Positions 33,630 to 41,417 of a stretch of 64,000 bases of DNA are shown here, piece by piece. The notes beneath the pieces were generated by a model that was not told the DNA's origin, ran no database searches, and saw nothing but the letters and a program-made list of their open reading frames with translations. How positions within the stretch are numbered: the first letter of the stretch is position 1; each line of letters opens with the position of its first letter. Source of the DNA: JAIBJN01 sp963847985 (GTDB taxonomy: Bacteria > Actinomycetota > Thermoleophilia > Gaiellales > Gaiellaceae); contig CAWKBS010000004.1 of the NCBI GenBank assembly GCA_963847985.1, positions 1 through 64,000 on the forward strand, in the 5' to 3' direction. Made by a program: the position numbers and the translations under genes.

Positions 33630-34804
33630 GTCGTCGCCGTGAGGGCGTGCTGGCCGGTCTGGTTCGTCGCGCCCAGGTAGTTGCGGGCCGGAATCGGGCC
33701 TGCGTCGGCGGCGGCGGTCCCGTCGAGCAGCGTGTCGCCGCCGAGCACACGCTCGGGCGTCCACGCGGCCACGAGCTCCTCAGCGTTCCCGGCCGAGACG
33801 ATCGAGTCGGCCTCGGGCACCCAGTCGGTGAGGCCCGATGCGGTGGCGTCGGGGTCGGCCATCTCGGCGACGATCGCCGTCGTCCGAACTCCGGCCTCCT
33901 CACACGCCCGCACCGTCAGCATCGTGTCGGTGTGGGAGTTGCCGCCGGCGTCTGTCGTGATCACGGCGCCGTCGGCGCCGAGCGCGATGGTCGCTTCCGC
34001 AGCAGCGATTGCAGCGGCCTGCTTGTCGTCGGCGGTCTGCTCGTACCCGCGCATGAGCACGACCCCGGCGAAGCGCAGCCGCCGACCATGCTCCCGGTAC
34101 AGAGCACGGACGAGCGCGTTTCGCTGGAAGACGATCGTCGGGTTGCGGAGCGCCGCCCAGTGGTACTCCCCGCAGGTCACCGCGCCGTCCAGGAGCTCGG
34201 CGGGATCGACCGCGCGCGGCAGCCCTGCCCGCCCGACCGGAACGCCGTACAGGTACTGGTAGTAGAGCGGTCCGAGGTCCGAGAGCTGCACGAGTGCCGC
34301 GACGGACGGCAGGTCGTCGGCGGCAGCCCCCAGCTCGAAGCGTTCGACGTCGTCGGGCTCGGCGCCGAGGGTGGGGCGGGCGAGCTCCTCGGCGACCGAG
34401 AGCGTCGTGCGGCGCGCCCACGCCTCCAGCTCCTCGTTGCCCAGGTCCTCGCGCGCGTCGAACGTCAGGACGACGTTCGTCCCCGCCGCGAACGGCGAGA
34501 GGGCGGCGCCCGGGCCGGCGAGGTCGATCACCGACTCCTGCTCGTGGAGCGGCCGCTCCTCGGCCGGGAAGTCGAGGCAGGAGAGGACGACGACGCCCTC
34601 GAGGCGGTTGGTGCGGCCCTCGCCCGCCTTGCCCTCCGTCGGGAAGGCGGCGCGCCCGTCCGGCCGCACGCGCGGCTCGACGGCGTCGAGGACGTGGGTG
34701 ATCCGCACCGGCTCGCTCCCGCGGACGACGTCGACACGGACGCCGTCGATCTCCGGGAGCTCGGCCATGAGCCCAGGCGCGTAGGAGGCGAGCTCCCAGG
34801 TCAC
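33623..34804 (-). CDS. grdE: reductase component B proprotein (alpha/beta)
   Basis: A 393-residue GrdE/GrdG/GrdI-family proprotein starting at GTG (GTGA overlap with iclR). Family motifs include SEPVRITHVLDAVEPRVRPD, SVIDLAGPGAALSPFAAGTN, SDLGPLYYQYLYGV and GADGAVITTDAGGNSHTDTM. In characterised proteins an internal Cys is cleaved to a pyruvoyl group that binds the substrate amine. The equivalent stretch here is DGAVTCGEYHWAALRNPTI, with a Cys at residue 211; from memory the Asn-Cys site of clostridial GrdE lies three residues later, so the cleavage site differs or shifts. Full length and otherwise intact. Confidence 0.88.
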   Translation of the reverse strand: MTWELASYAPGLMAELPEIDGVRVDVVRGSEPVRITHVLDAVEPRVRPDGRAAFPTEGKAGEGRTNRLEGVVVLSCLDFPAEERPLHEQESVIDLAGPGAALSPFAAGTNVVLTFDAREDLGNEELEAWARRTTLSVAEELARPTLGAEPDDVERFELGAAADDLPSVAALVQLSDLGPLYYQYLYGVPVGRAGLPRAVDPAELLDGAVTCGEYHWAALRNPTIVFQRNALVRALYREHGRRLRFAGVVLMRGYEQTADDKQAAAIAAAEATIALGADGAVITTDAGGNSHTDTMLTVRACEEAGVRTTAIVAEMADPDATASGLTDWVPEADSIVSAGNAEELVAAWTPERVLGGDTLLDGTAAADAGPIPARNYLGATNQTGQHALTATTW

Positions 34805-35532
34805 GCGGCCCTCCGGAAGCCCAGGCGGGCCGAGACGTCGGCGGCGGCTGCCGCGCAGAGCTCGCCGACGGCGGGCAGGCGCGGCACGGTGAGCCGGTAG
34901 ACGGGCCCGGAGACCGAGACGGCCGCGACACAGGAGGCGCCGGCGTCGAAGACCGGTGCGGCGACCGCGTGGAGCCCGAGCTCGAGCTCCTCGACCGCGA
35001 CCGCGAATCCGGCACTGCGCGTCCGCTCGAGCTCGGCCCGAAGCTCGGCACGATCGACGATCGTCAGAGGAGTGAGCCTGCTCAGCCGCCCCGGCGCGCG
35101 TCCGGTGCCGAACGCCAGCAGCGCCTTCCCGTTCGCGCTCGCGTGAAGGGGAGCCGCGCGGCCCGTCCAGTCGGTGACGCCGACGAAGTGCGCGGCATCG
35201 ACCTGGAGCACGTTCAGCGCCCGGTCGCCCTCGCGGACGGCGAGGTTGACGGTCTCCCCGGTCCGCTCCGCCAGGAGTTCCAGCGGGAGCCGCGCGACGC
35301 CCGAAAGGGTCAGGCCGCGAACCGCGAGCGTCCCCAGCCGGGCGAGCTCCGGCCCGGGCGCGAAGCGCTCGCCCTCGCGCCGGACGAGGCCGCGCCGCTC
35401 GAGGGCGGCCAGGAGCCTCGACACGGTGCTCTTGTGCATTCCCAGCTCGCCCGCCAGCTCGGACACGCCCAGGTCGGGCCGGCCTTCGTCGAACGCGGCC
35501 AGGATCGCGAGCGCCTTGTCGGCCGATTGCAT
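34801..35532 (-). CDS. IclR-family transcriptional regulator
   Basis: A 243-residue IclR protein. The winged HTH spans residues about 5-60 (SADKALAILAAFDEGRPDLG, LGMHKSTVSRLLAALERRGL); the C-terminal effector domain has APLHASANGKALLAFGTGRA and VEELELGLHAVAAPVFD. ATG at 35532 gives the usual start. It overlaps grdE by GTGA and is the first gene of the reductase operon, so it probably regulates the operon by sensing the substrate or a product. An inverted repeat sits directly upstream. Confidence 0.92.
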   Translation of the reverse strand: MQSADKALAILAAFDEGRPDLGVSELAGELGMHKSTVSRLLAALERRGLVRREGERFAPGPELARLGTLAVRGLTLSGVARLPLELLAERTGETVNLAVREGDRALNVLQVDAAHFVGVTDWTGRAAPLHASANGKALLAFGTGRAPGRLSRLTPLTIVDRAELRAELERTRSAGFAVAVEELELGLHAVAAPVFDAGASCVAAVSVSGPVYRLTVPRLPAVGELCAAAAADVSARLGFRRAA

Positions 35533-35533
35533 C

Positions 35534-35550
35534 GTTGCGTATTCTGCAAC
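35534..35550. promoter_or_regulatory. inverted repeat, probable IclR operator
   Basis: GTTGC-N7-GCAAC lies immediately before the iclR start codon. A further GTTGCA occurs about 20 bp upstream on the minus strand. The palindrome would overlap the promoter or start of the operon and supports autoregulation. Confidence 0.5.
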
Positions 35551-35594
35551 ACCGCCGCTCTGCGTGCAACCCGCTACCACGTAGACTCGCGGGA

Positions 35595-36437
35595 ATGGCG
35601 GCGGCGTTCACGGCGCGAGGGCTCGTGAAGCGGTACGGGACGGTGACGGCGCTCGGAGGGGTCGACCTCGACGTCGAGGAAGGCGAGCTCGTCGGGCTGC
35701 TCGGGCCGAACGGGGCCGGGAAGTCGACGCTGGTGAAGATCGGGTGCGGCCTCGTGCGCGCGACCTCCGGTGAGGCGCACGTGTGCGGCGCCCGCGCCGG
35801 CTCGCTCGCGGCCCGCGCCTCCATGGGGTATCTCGCGGAGCTCTTCCGCTTCCCGGGCTGGGCGACCGCGGACGAGCTGCTGCTCCTCCACCAGCGGCTC
35901 GCCGGCTCGCAAGGCGGCGAGGGCGAGCGCGCGGAGCTGCTCGACCTCGTCGGCCTCACCGAGGCCCGCACCCGCCGGGTCGAAGCGATGTCGAAGGGCA
36001 TGCAGCAGCGTCTGGGGATCGCCCAGGCGCTCGTCGGGACGCCGCGCTTCCTCTTCCTCGACGAACCGACGAGCGCGCTCGACCCGGGCGGCAGGCGGAC
36101 CGTGCGCGGCCTGCTCGAGGAGCTACGGCGCCGGGGCGTCGCCGTCCTGCTCAACTCGCACCTGCTCAGCGAGATCGAGCTCGTCTGCGACCGCGTCGCC
36201 ATCCTCTCCCGCGGCAGCATCGTCGCGGAGGGCCGGCCGTCCGACCTGGCGAGGCCACGCGGCGTCGAGGTCGACGTCGACGGTGGGACGCGCCTCTTCG
36301 AGGGCGCCGGGCGCGACGAGGTGCCCGGGATCGTCGCCGGGCTCGTCGCGGCGGGCGAGCAGGTCTACGGCGTGCGCGTCCTCGAGACGACTCTCGAGGA
36401 GATCTACCTGGAGGCGGTCGGAGACGAGGCCGGATGA
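35595..36437 (+). CDS. ABC exporter ATP-binding protein
   Basis: A 280-residue ATPase: Walker A LLGPNGAGKSTLVKI, signature MSKGMQQRLGIAQAL (SKGMQQ variant), Walker B FLFLDEPTSALDPGG and the switch His in LLNSHLLSEIELVCDR. The pattern matches CcmA/NosF-like ATPases of ABC-2 exporters. ATG at 35595. It overlaps the permease gene by ATGA. It is divergent from the iclR-grd operon; the 62-bp gap holds the inverted repeat at 35534, so expression may be linked. Confidence 0.92.
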   Translation: MAAAFTARGLVKRYGTVTALGGVDLDVEEGELVGLLGPNGAGKSTLVKIGCGLVRATSGEAHVCGARAGSLAARASMGYLAELFRFPGWATADELLLLHQRLAGSQGGEGERAELLDLVGLTEARTRRVEAMSKGMQQRLGIAQALVGTPRFLFLDEPTSALDPGGRRTVRGLLEELRRRGVAVLLNSHLLSEIELVCDRVAILSRGSIVAEGRPSDLARPRGVEVDVDGGTRLFEGAGRDEVPGIVAGLVAAGEQVYGVRVLETTLEEIYLEAVGDEAG

Positions 36438-37291
36438 GAGGCGTCCCCGTCGTGGTCGGCTACGCCCTCCGCGAGAGCCTGCGTCGGCGTGTCTTCCTCG
36501 TCGTGCTCGTGTTGACGGCGGCCTTCCTCGGCCTGTACGCCCTGGGTGCGAAGGAGGCCTTCGACACGGTCGAGGCCCAGCGCGCCGGCGAGGTGTTCGA
36601 CGTCGACGAGCGCGAGCTGACCGGGGCGACCATGTTCGGGCTCTCGATGTTCGGGACGCTCTTCCTCGGCGCCGTGCTCGCCGCCTTCCTCACGCTCGCG
36701 ACGGTGCGCGGGGACGCCGAGCGCGGCCTGCTGCAACCACTCGTTGTCAGGCCCATCGGCCGCTCGGCGCTCCTCGCAGGTCGCTTCGCCGCAGCAGCTG
36801 CCGTCTGCGCCGTCTACGTCGTCCTGGTCTTCGCCGGCGCGCTCCTCATCACCCGTGCCATCGGCGGCTGGACGCCGGACAGGATCGCCGGGCCGGCGTT
36901 GCAACTCGCGGCTGCGACGGCGGTGATCGCCGCGCTCTCCCTCCTCGGCTCGATCTTCCTCTCGGCCACGGCCAACGGCATCGCGGTCTTCATGGTCTTC
37001 GGCGCGGGGCTCGTCGCCGGTCTCCTCGGCCAGATCGGGGAGGCGCTCGGCTCCGAGACGCTGATGGACGTCGCCCGCACGGCCTCCTGGGTGCTCCCCT
37101 TCGAGGCCCTTTATCAGGACGCGCTTGCGGGCATCACCGCCGAATCGAGCGGATTCACGGAAACCGCGCTCACCCTCGGCCCCTTCGGCGGCGCCCAGGC
37201 GTCCGGCGCTTTCCTGTGGCCGTGGACCGTCGCCTACCTCGCCCTCGTCGGCGCCGCGGCGCTGGCGGCCTTCGCGCGGAAGGATCTCTGA
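36434..37291 (+). CDS. ABC-2 type permease
   Basis: A 285-residue permease with about six helices (VFLVVLVLTAAFLGLYALGA, FGLSMFGTLFLGAVLAAFLT, AAAVCAVYVVLVFAGALLIT, AVFMVFGAGLVAGLLGQI, VAYLALVGAAALAAFA) and RGDAERGLLQPLVVRPIGRS, the cytoplasmic loop seen in NosY-like permeases. Pairs with the upstream ATPase. The exported substrate is unknown. Confidence 0.88.
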   Translation: MRGVPVVVGYALRESLRRRVFLVVLVLTAAFLGLYALGAKEAFDTVEAQRAGEVFDVDERELTGATMFGLSMFGTLFLGAVLAAFLTLATVRGDAERGLLQPLVVRPIGRSALLAGRFAAAAAVCAVYVVLVFAGALLITRAIGGWTPDRIAGPALQLAAATAVIAALSLLGSIFLSATANGIAVFMVFGAGLVAGLLGQIGEALGSETLMDVARTASWVLPFEALYQDALAGITAESSGFTETALTLGPFGGAQASGAFLWPWTVAYLALVGAAALAAFARKDL

Positions 37292-37317
37292 GCGGGAGCG
37301 CGAAGAGCGACGGTCCC

Positions 37318-37452
37318 ATGAAGACCGAGCAGGACCAGACCCGCAGCCAGCTCGCCCTCGTCGCCGCGCTCGGCAAGAACCGGGGCGAGCTCGACGCGGC
37401 GACGCTCGAGCGACTGCTGCGCCTCGTCGGCGCGCTGAAGCCCGCGTCCTAG
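37318..37452 (+). CDS. 44-residue hypothetical protein
   Basis: An ATG-started 44-residue acidic/basic helical peptide (KTEQDQTRSQLALVAALGKN, LDAATLERLLRLVGALKP) following the ABC genes by 26 bp. It ends inside the terminator's left arm. No membrane segment and no known family. Confidence 0.5.
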   Translation: MKTEQDQTRSQLALVAALGKNRGELDAATLERLLRLVGALKPAS

Positions 37453-37502
37453 AGGGCTTGGCGGAACGCCGCTCGGCACAGGCTGCGTTTCGCCAAACCC
37501 TC
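37452..37502. terminator. bidirectional terminator between convergent genes
   Basis: 37452-37469 and 37485-37502 are 18-base inverted repeats with 16 paired positions. It lies between the stop of the ABC operon and the stop of the minus-strand cyclase/receiver gene. Confidence 0.65.
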
Positions 37503-38484
37503 TCAATTCCGCGCCGCGCAGGCGATCGCGTCGATCTCGGCGTCGAGGACGACCTCGCCCTCGGCGATCCGCCGGATCGCGTCCGCGAACTCGGTCATGT
37601 CGGCGACGCGGTCCTTGAGCAGGTAGCCGACGCCCTCGTCGCTCGCCTCGAGCAGCTCGCGGGCATAGGCGGGAACGAGGTCCTGCGAGAGAAGCAGGAC
37701 GCCCGTCTCCGGATGCAGTCGGCGAATCGTCTTGGCGGCGTTCACGCCCTCGTCGGTGCCCGACGGCGGCATGCGGATGTCCACGACGGCCACGTCGGGG
37801 GTCTTCGCGGCCACGTGCTCGAGCAGCTCGTCCGGGCTCCCGGCCTGGGCGACGACTCGCATGCCCGCCTCCTCGAGCAGGCGGGCGATGCCGTCGCGGA
37901 TGAGCATGGAGTCGTCGGCGAGGACGACGGTGAGCTGGTCGTTGTCGACCCTGCGCGCGAAGCGCGGCGGGGGAAAGTCCTGCGGCAGCCCCTCCGCGAC
38001 GAGCTGGCAGAGGCGCTGGGGCTCCGGCACGCCGCGGAGCTCGTAACAGCCGAGCTCGAGCGTCTCGGCGCCGCTCAGCTCGGCCGTGCGCTCGGAGACG
38101 AGCACCTGGCCGCCGTGGCCGGCGGCGCTGAGGCGCGCTGCGAGATGAACGTCGAAGCCGACGAGGCCCTGACCGGAGTCGGTGGCGATCCCGGTGTGGA
38201 GCCCGATCCGAATCCGCACGGCTGCGTCTTCGGGCCAGGCGACCGCGAGGAGCGCGCGCTGGGCCGCAGATCGCCGCGGCGACGGCGTCGGCGGCCGAGT
38301 CGAAGACTGCGAACGACTCGTCGGCACGGGACTCGACTTCGGTCCCCCGATGCTCGGCGAGCGCGCGGCGGATGATCGCGCGGGACGAGTCGAGGACCTC
38401 GCAGTACTGCTCGTCGAGCTGGCGGACGTGCGCGGTCGACCGCTCGATGTCAGTGAGGAGGAAGGTGAGCTCTTTGGCGGACAC
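37503..38484 (-). CDS. class III cyclase domain fused to receiver domain, frameshifted
   Basis: Two frames join near 38260-38275. The N-terminal part (from GTG at 38484) has LTFLLTDIERSTAHVRQLDE with the metal Asp of class III nucleotidyl cyclases; the second part continues IRIGLHTGIATDSGQGLVGF and VHLAARLSAAGHGGQVLVSE. A receiver domain follows: LTVVLADDSMLIRDGIARLL, VAVVDIRMPP (phosphoacceptor Asp) and GYLLKDRV. The NarL-type HTH expected after such a receiver is missing; the protein ends IDAIACAARN. Possible cAMP output or a degenerate cyclase used as a sensor. The shift is probably an assembly indel. Confidence 0.65.
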
Positions 38485-38539
38485 AACTGAAAGCTTCCGG
38501 GATGGCCATGTCTCCGGCCAGGAGGCCAGCCCCCGGCGA

Positions 38540-38559
38540 GGGTACGGGTAGCCGTACCC
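38540..38559. repeat. 8-bp inverted repeat in divergent intergenic region
   Basis: GGGTACGG (38540-38547) and CCGTACCC (38552-38559) flank GTAG in the 295-bp gap between the cyclase/receiver gene and the sugar ABC operon. It may be an operator for either gene. I see no coding sequence in this gap. Confidence 0.35.
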
Positions 38560-38779
38560 CTTGTCGCCCCGGACGACCGCGTCATCCTCGCCTCCTTAGT
38601 CGGCACACGGTCGAGGATCGTGGCAGCGGTCGCGCACGGTCACCGGCCCCGACAAACGGGCCATCGGCCACGCGGCGTCGCGGGCCCGTGTCGTCCCCTC
38701 GAGCACCACGATCGTTCGCGTCCATCGCGGGGCTGAGTCCAGGGATGGGTTTAGAGCGGACGGTTTCCGGCAAGGAGTC

Positions 38780-40048
38780 GTGGAGCTGGGAATCCCAGGA
38801 ACGCCTGGAGAAAGGGCTTTCCTACTGGCCACAGTCAGCTTCGACCGCGTCAGCAAGGTCTACCCGGACGGAACGAGGGCTGTCTCCGACCTAGAGATCG
38901 ACATCGGGGACGGAGAGTTCATGGTTCTCGTCGGGCCGTCGGGTTGCGGCAAGACGACCGCTTTGCGGATGGTCGCCGGCCTCGAGGACATCTCCGAGGG
39001 CGTCGTCCGGATCGGGGAGCGCGTTGTGAACAACGTCCCCCCGAAGGATCGCGACATCGCGATGGTCTTCCAGAGCTACGCGCTCTATCCGCACCTCAGC
39101 GTCTACGACAACATCGCCTTCAGCCTCCGGCTCAAGCGCGAGAAGAAGGACGAGATCGACCGGCGCGTCAAGGAGGCGGCCCACATCCTTGGGCTCGAGC
39201 CCTTCCTGAAGCGCAAGCCGCGCGCGCTCTCCGGTGGCCAGCGCCAGCGGGTCGCAATGGGCCGCGCGATCGTTCGTGAGCCGCTGGCCTTCCTCATGGA
39301 CGAGCCGCTCTCGAACCTGGACGCAAAGCTTCGGGTTCAGATGCGCGCCGAGATCAGCCGTCTCCAGGACGATCTGGGGACGACGACGATCTATGTCACC
39401 CACGACCAGGTCGAGGCGATGACGATGGGCGATCGGATCGCCGTCATGCGAAAGGGTGAGCTCCAGCAGGTCGGATGGCCGCAGGATCTGTACGACCGGC
39501 CCGTCAACCTCTTCGTCGGCGGTTTTATCGGCAGTCCGGCAATGAACATGCTCGAAGCTCGGTTGGCGGTCGACGACGGGAGGCTGGCGGTCGAGCTCGG
39601 CGACCAGCGGCTCGCGCTCGACGCCGAGGCCTTCGAGGCGCACCCCGCCCTGCGGGCCTACGAAGGCAAGGATCTGATCCTCGGGCTTCGGCCCGAGCAC
39701 CTCGAGGACGCCGCGCTCGTCAGCGACGCGCCCGCCGATCGGCGGCTGCGGGGAACCGTCGAGCTGACAGAGGCGCTCGGCTCGGAGATCGTCGCCCACA
39801 TCTCGATCGACGCGAAGCAGGCGCTGACCGAGGACGTCCGCGAGCTCGCCGAGGACATCGGCGAGGAGATCGAGAACGAGCCCGCAGCCGAGGGCAAGGC
39901 CACGCTCGTCGGCCGCATCGGCGCACGGTCGAGCCTGCGCCCCGGCGAGACCGCCGAGCTCGCCGTCGACACGAGCGCGCTCCACTTCTTCGATCCCGCG
40001 ACGGGAGCCGGGATCTACGACGACGAAACGACGAAAGGAGCCAGCTGA
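38780..40048 (+). CDS. carbohydrate ABC importer ATPase (UgpC/MsmK-like)
   Basis: A 422-residue ATPase. Walker A LVGPSGCGKTTALRMVAGLE, signature LSGGQRQRVAMGRAIVREP, Walker B FLMDEPLSNLDAKLRVQMRA and switch VTHDQVEAMTMGDRIAVM are all present. The C-terminal MOP/regulatory domain (LILGLRPEHLEDAAL, TVELTEALGSEIVAHI) is typical of CUT1 sugar importers and contains a 40-residue acidic insertion. GTG at 38780 with AAGGAG just upstream; start is uncertain by up to 15 codons. First gene of a four-gene importer operon. Confidence 0.92.
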   Translation: MELGIPGTPGERAFLLATVSFDRVSKVYPDGTRAVSDLEIDIGDGEFMVLVGPSGCGKTTALRMVAGLEDISEGVVRIGERVVNNVPPKDRDIAMVFQSYALYPHLSVYDNIAFSLRLKREKKDEIDRRVKEAAHILGLEPFLKRKPRALSGGQRQRVAMGRAIVREPLAFLMDEPLSNLDAKLRVQMRAEISRLQDDLGTTTIYVTHDQVEAMTMGDRIAVMRKGELQQVGWPQDLYDRPVNLFVGGFIGSPAMNMLEARLAVDDGRLAVELGDQRLALDAEAFEAHPALRAYEGKDLILGLRPEHLEDAALVSDAPADRRLRGTVELTEALGSEIVAHISIDAKQALTEDVRELAEDIGEEIENEPAAEGKATLVGRIGARSSLRPGETAELAVDTSALHFFDPATGAGIYDDETTKGAS

Positions 40049-41394
40049 TGAGGAAGCATCGCCTTCTTCTCCTCATACTTGCGCTCATGGTCGCCTTCTC
40101 TGTTCTGGCGGCCGGGTGCGGCGGCGACGATGACGACGAGGACGCAGCCACCGGCGGCACAGCCACCGGCGGCGCCGATACCGGAGCCGCACAAGAGGAC
40201 GTTTCCGGCGAGGTCTCGGTCATGAGCACATGGTCCGGGCCGGAGCAGGAGTCCTTCCAGGCCGTCATCGACGGTTTCACAGAGCAGTATCCGAACGTCG
40301 AGGTCTCGTACGACTCGGCGGGTGACGCACTCCCGACCGTGCTCTCGACGGCGGTGGAGGGCGGGAGCCCGCCCGCGGTGGCGGTCGTGCCCCAGCCGGG
40401 ACTGGTTCAGCAGTACGTGGAGCGGGGGGCGCTGCAGCCGCTCGACTTCGCCTCGGACACCCTTTCCGAGAACTTCGGCGAGGGCGTCCTCCAGTCCGGC
40501 CAGTTCGACGACCAGCAGTTCGCATTCCTCTTCAAGGCAGCCAACAAGTCGACCGTCTGGTTCAACGTCCAGGCCTACGAGGACGCTGGAGTCGAGGCAG
40601 CCGCGACATGGGATGAGCTGCTCACCAACGCCGAGACGATCAAGGCCTCGGGCCTTCCCGCCTATTCGATCGGTGGCGCTGAGGGGTGGACCCTCACCGA
40701 CCTCTTCGAGAACATTTACCTGCGGACTGCCGGCCAGGACATGTACGAGCAGCTATCGGTACACGAGATCCCGTGGACCGATCAGTCGGTCAAGGACGCG
40801 CTGACCGAGATGGCCAAGATCTTCGTCGACCCGGACAACATGGTCGGCGGAACGCAGGGTGCTCTCCAGTCCGACTTCACCACCTCGGTAAGCAACGTCT
40901 TCGCCGAGAGCCCGAAGGGAGCCATGGTGATAGAAGGTGACTTCGTCCCGGGCGTGGTCGAGTCGCCGCTCGAGCCGGAGACCGGTTACAACGTGTTCAC
41001 GTTTCCGGCCATCAACGACTCCCCGCCTGCGGTGGTCGGCGGCGGTGACCTCGTCGTCATGTTCGAGGACTCGCCGGCGGCCCAGGCGTTCGTCGAATAC
41101 CTCGCAACGCCCGAGGCGCACGAGATCTGGGCCGGGCGCGGTGGGTTCTCCTCGGCCAATCTGAACCTCGATCCCGGCGCCTACCCCGACCCGATCACCG
41201 CCGAGACGGCCACCGCTATCGCGGAGGCGGAGAGCTTCGTCTTCGACCTGTCCGACCTCCAGCCCTCGGAGTTCGGCTCGACGGAGGGTCAGGGCCTCTG
41301 GAAGCTCTTCCAGGACTTCGTCGCGAATCCGGACGACGTTGACGGGATCGCGGAGCAGATGGAGGAGGCGGCCGCCGCGGCCTACGGCAACTAG
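40048..41394 (+). CDS. sugar ABC transporter substrate-binding lipoprotein
   Basis: A 448-residue type 1 solute-binding protein. The N-terminus MRKHRLLLLILALMVAFSVL ends in lipobox LAAGC; an acidic Gly/Thr linker follows. The mature part has VMSTWSGPEQESFQAVIDGF, AVVPQPGLVQQYVERGALQP, KSTVWFNVQAYEDAGVEAAA and KGAMVIEGDFVPG, as in CUT1 binding proteins for oligosaccharides. It captures substrate at the membrane surface. Its ATG overlaps the ATPase stop by one base. Confidence 0.92.
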   Translation: MRKHRLLLLILALMVAFSVLAAGCGGDDDDEDAATGGTATGGADTGAAQEDVSGEVSVMSTWSGPEQESFQAVIDGFTEQYPNVEVSYDSAGDALPTVLSTAVEGGSPPAVAVVPQPGLVQQYVERGALQPLDFASDTLSENFGEGVLQSGQFDDQQFAFLFKAANKSTVWFNVQAYEDAGVEAAATWDELLTNAETIKASGLPAYSIGGAEGWTLTDLFENIYLRTAGQDMYEQLSVHEIPWTDQSVKDALTEMAKIFVDPDNMVGGTQGALQSDFTTSVSNVFAESPKGAMVIEGDFVPGVVESPLEPETGYNVFTFPAINDSPPAVVGGGDLVVMFEDSPAAQAFVEYLATPEAHEIWAGRGGFSSANLNLDPGAYPDPITAETATAIAEAESFVFDLSDLQPSEFGSTEGQGLWKLFQDFVANPDDVDGIAEQMEEAAAAAYGN

Positions 41395-41417
41395 GAAGTC
41401 AGGAAGGCTGACCGCCT

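Noticed and set aside
33623..36220. An 865-codon minus-strand frame spanning grdE and part of the ABC gene region
   Set aside because: Only its C-terminal 393 codons are GrdE; the rest is antisense or out of frame to iclR and the ABC ATPase.
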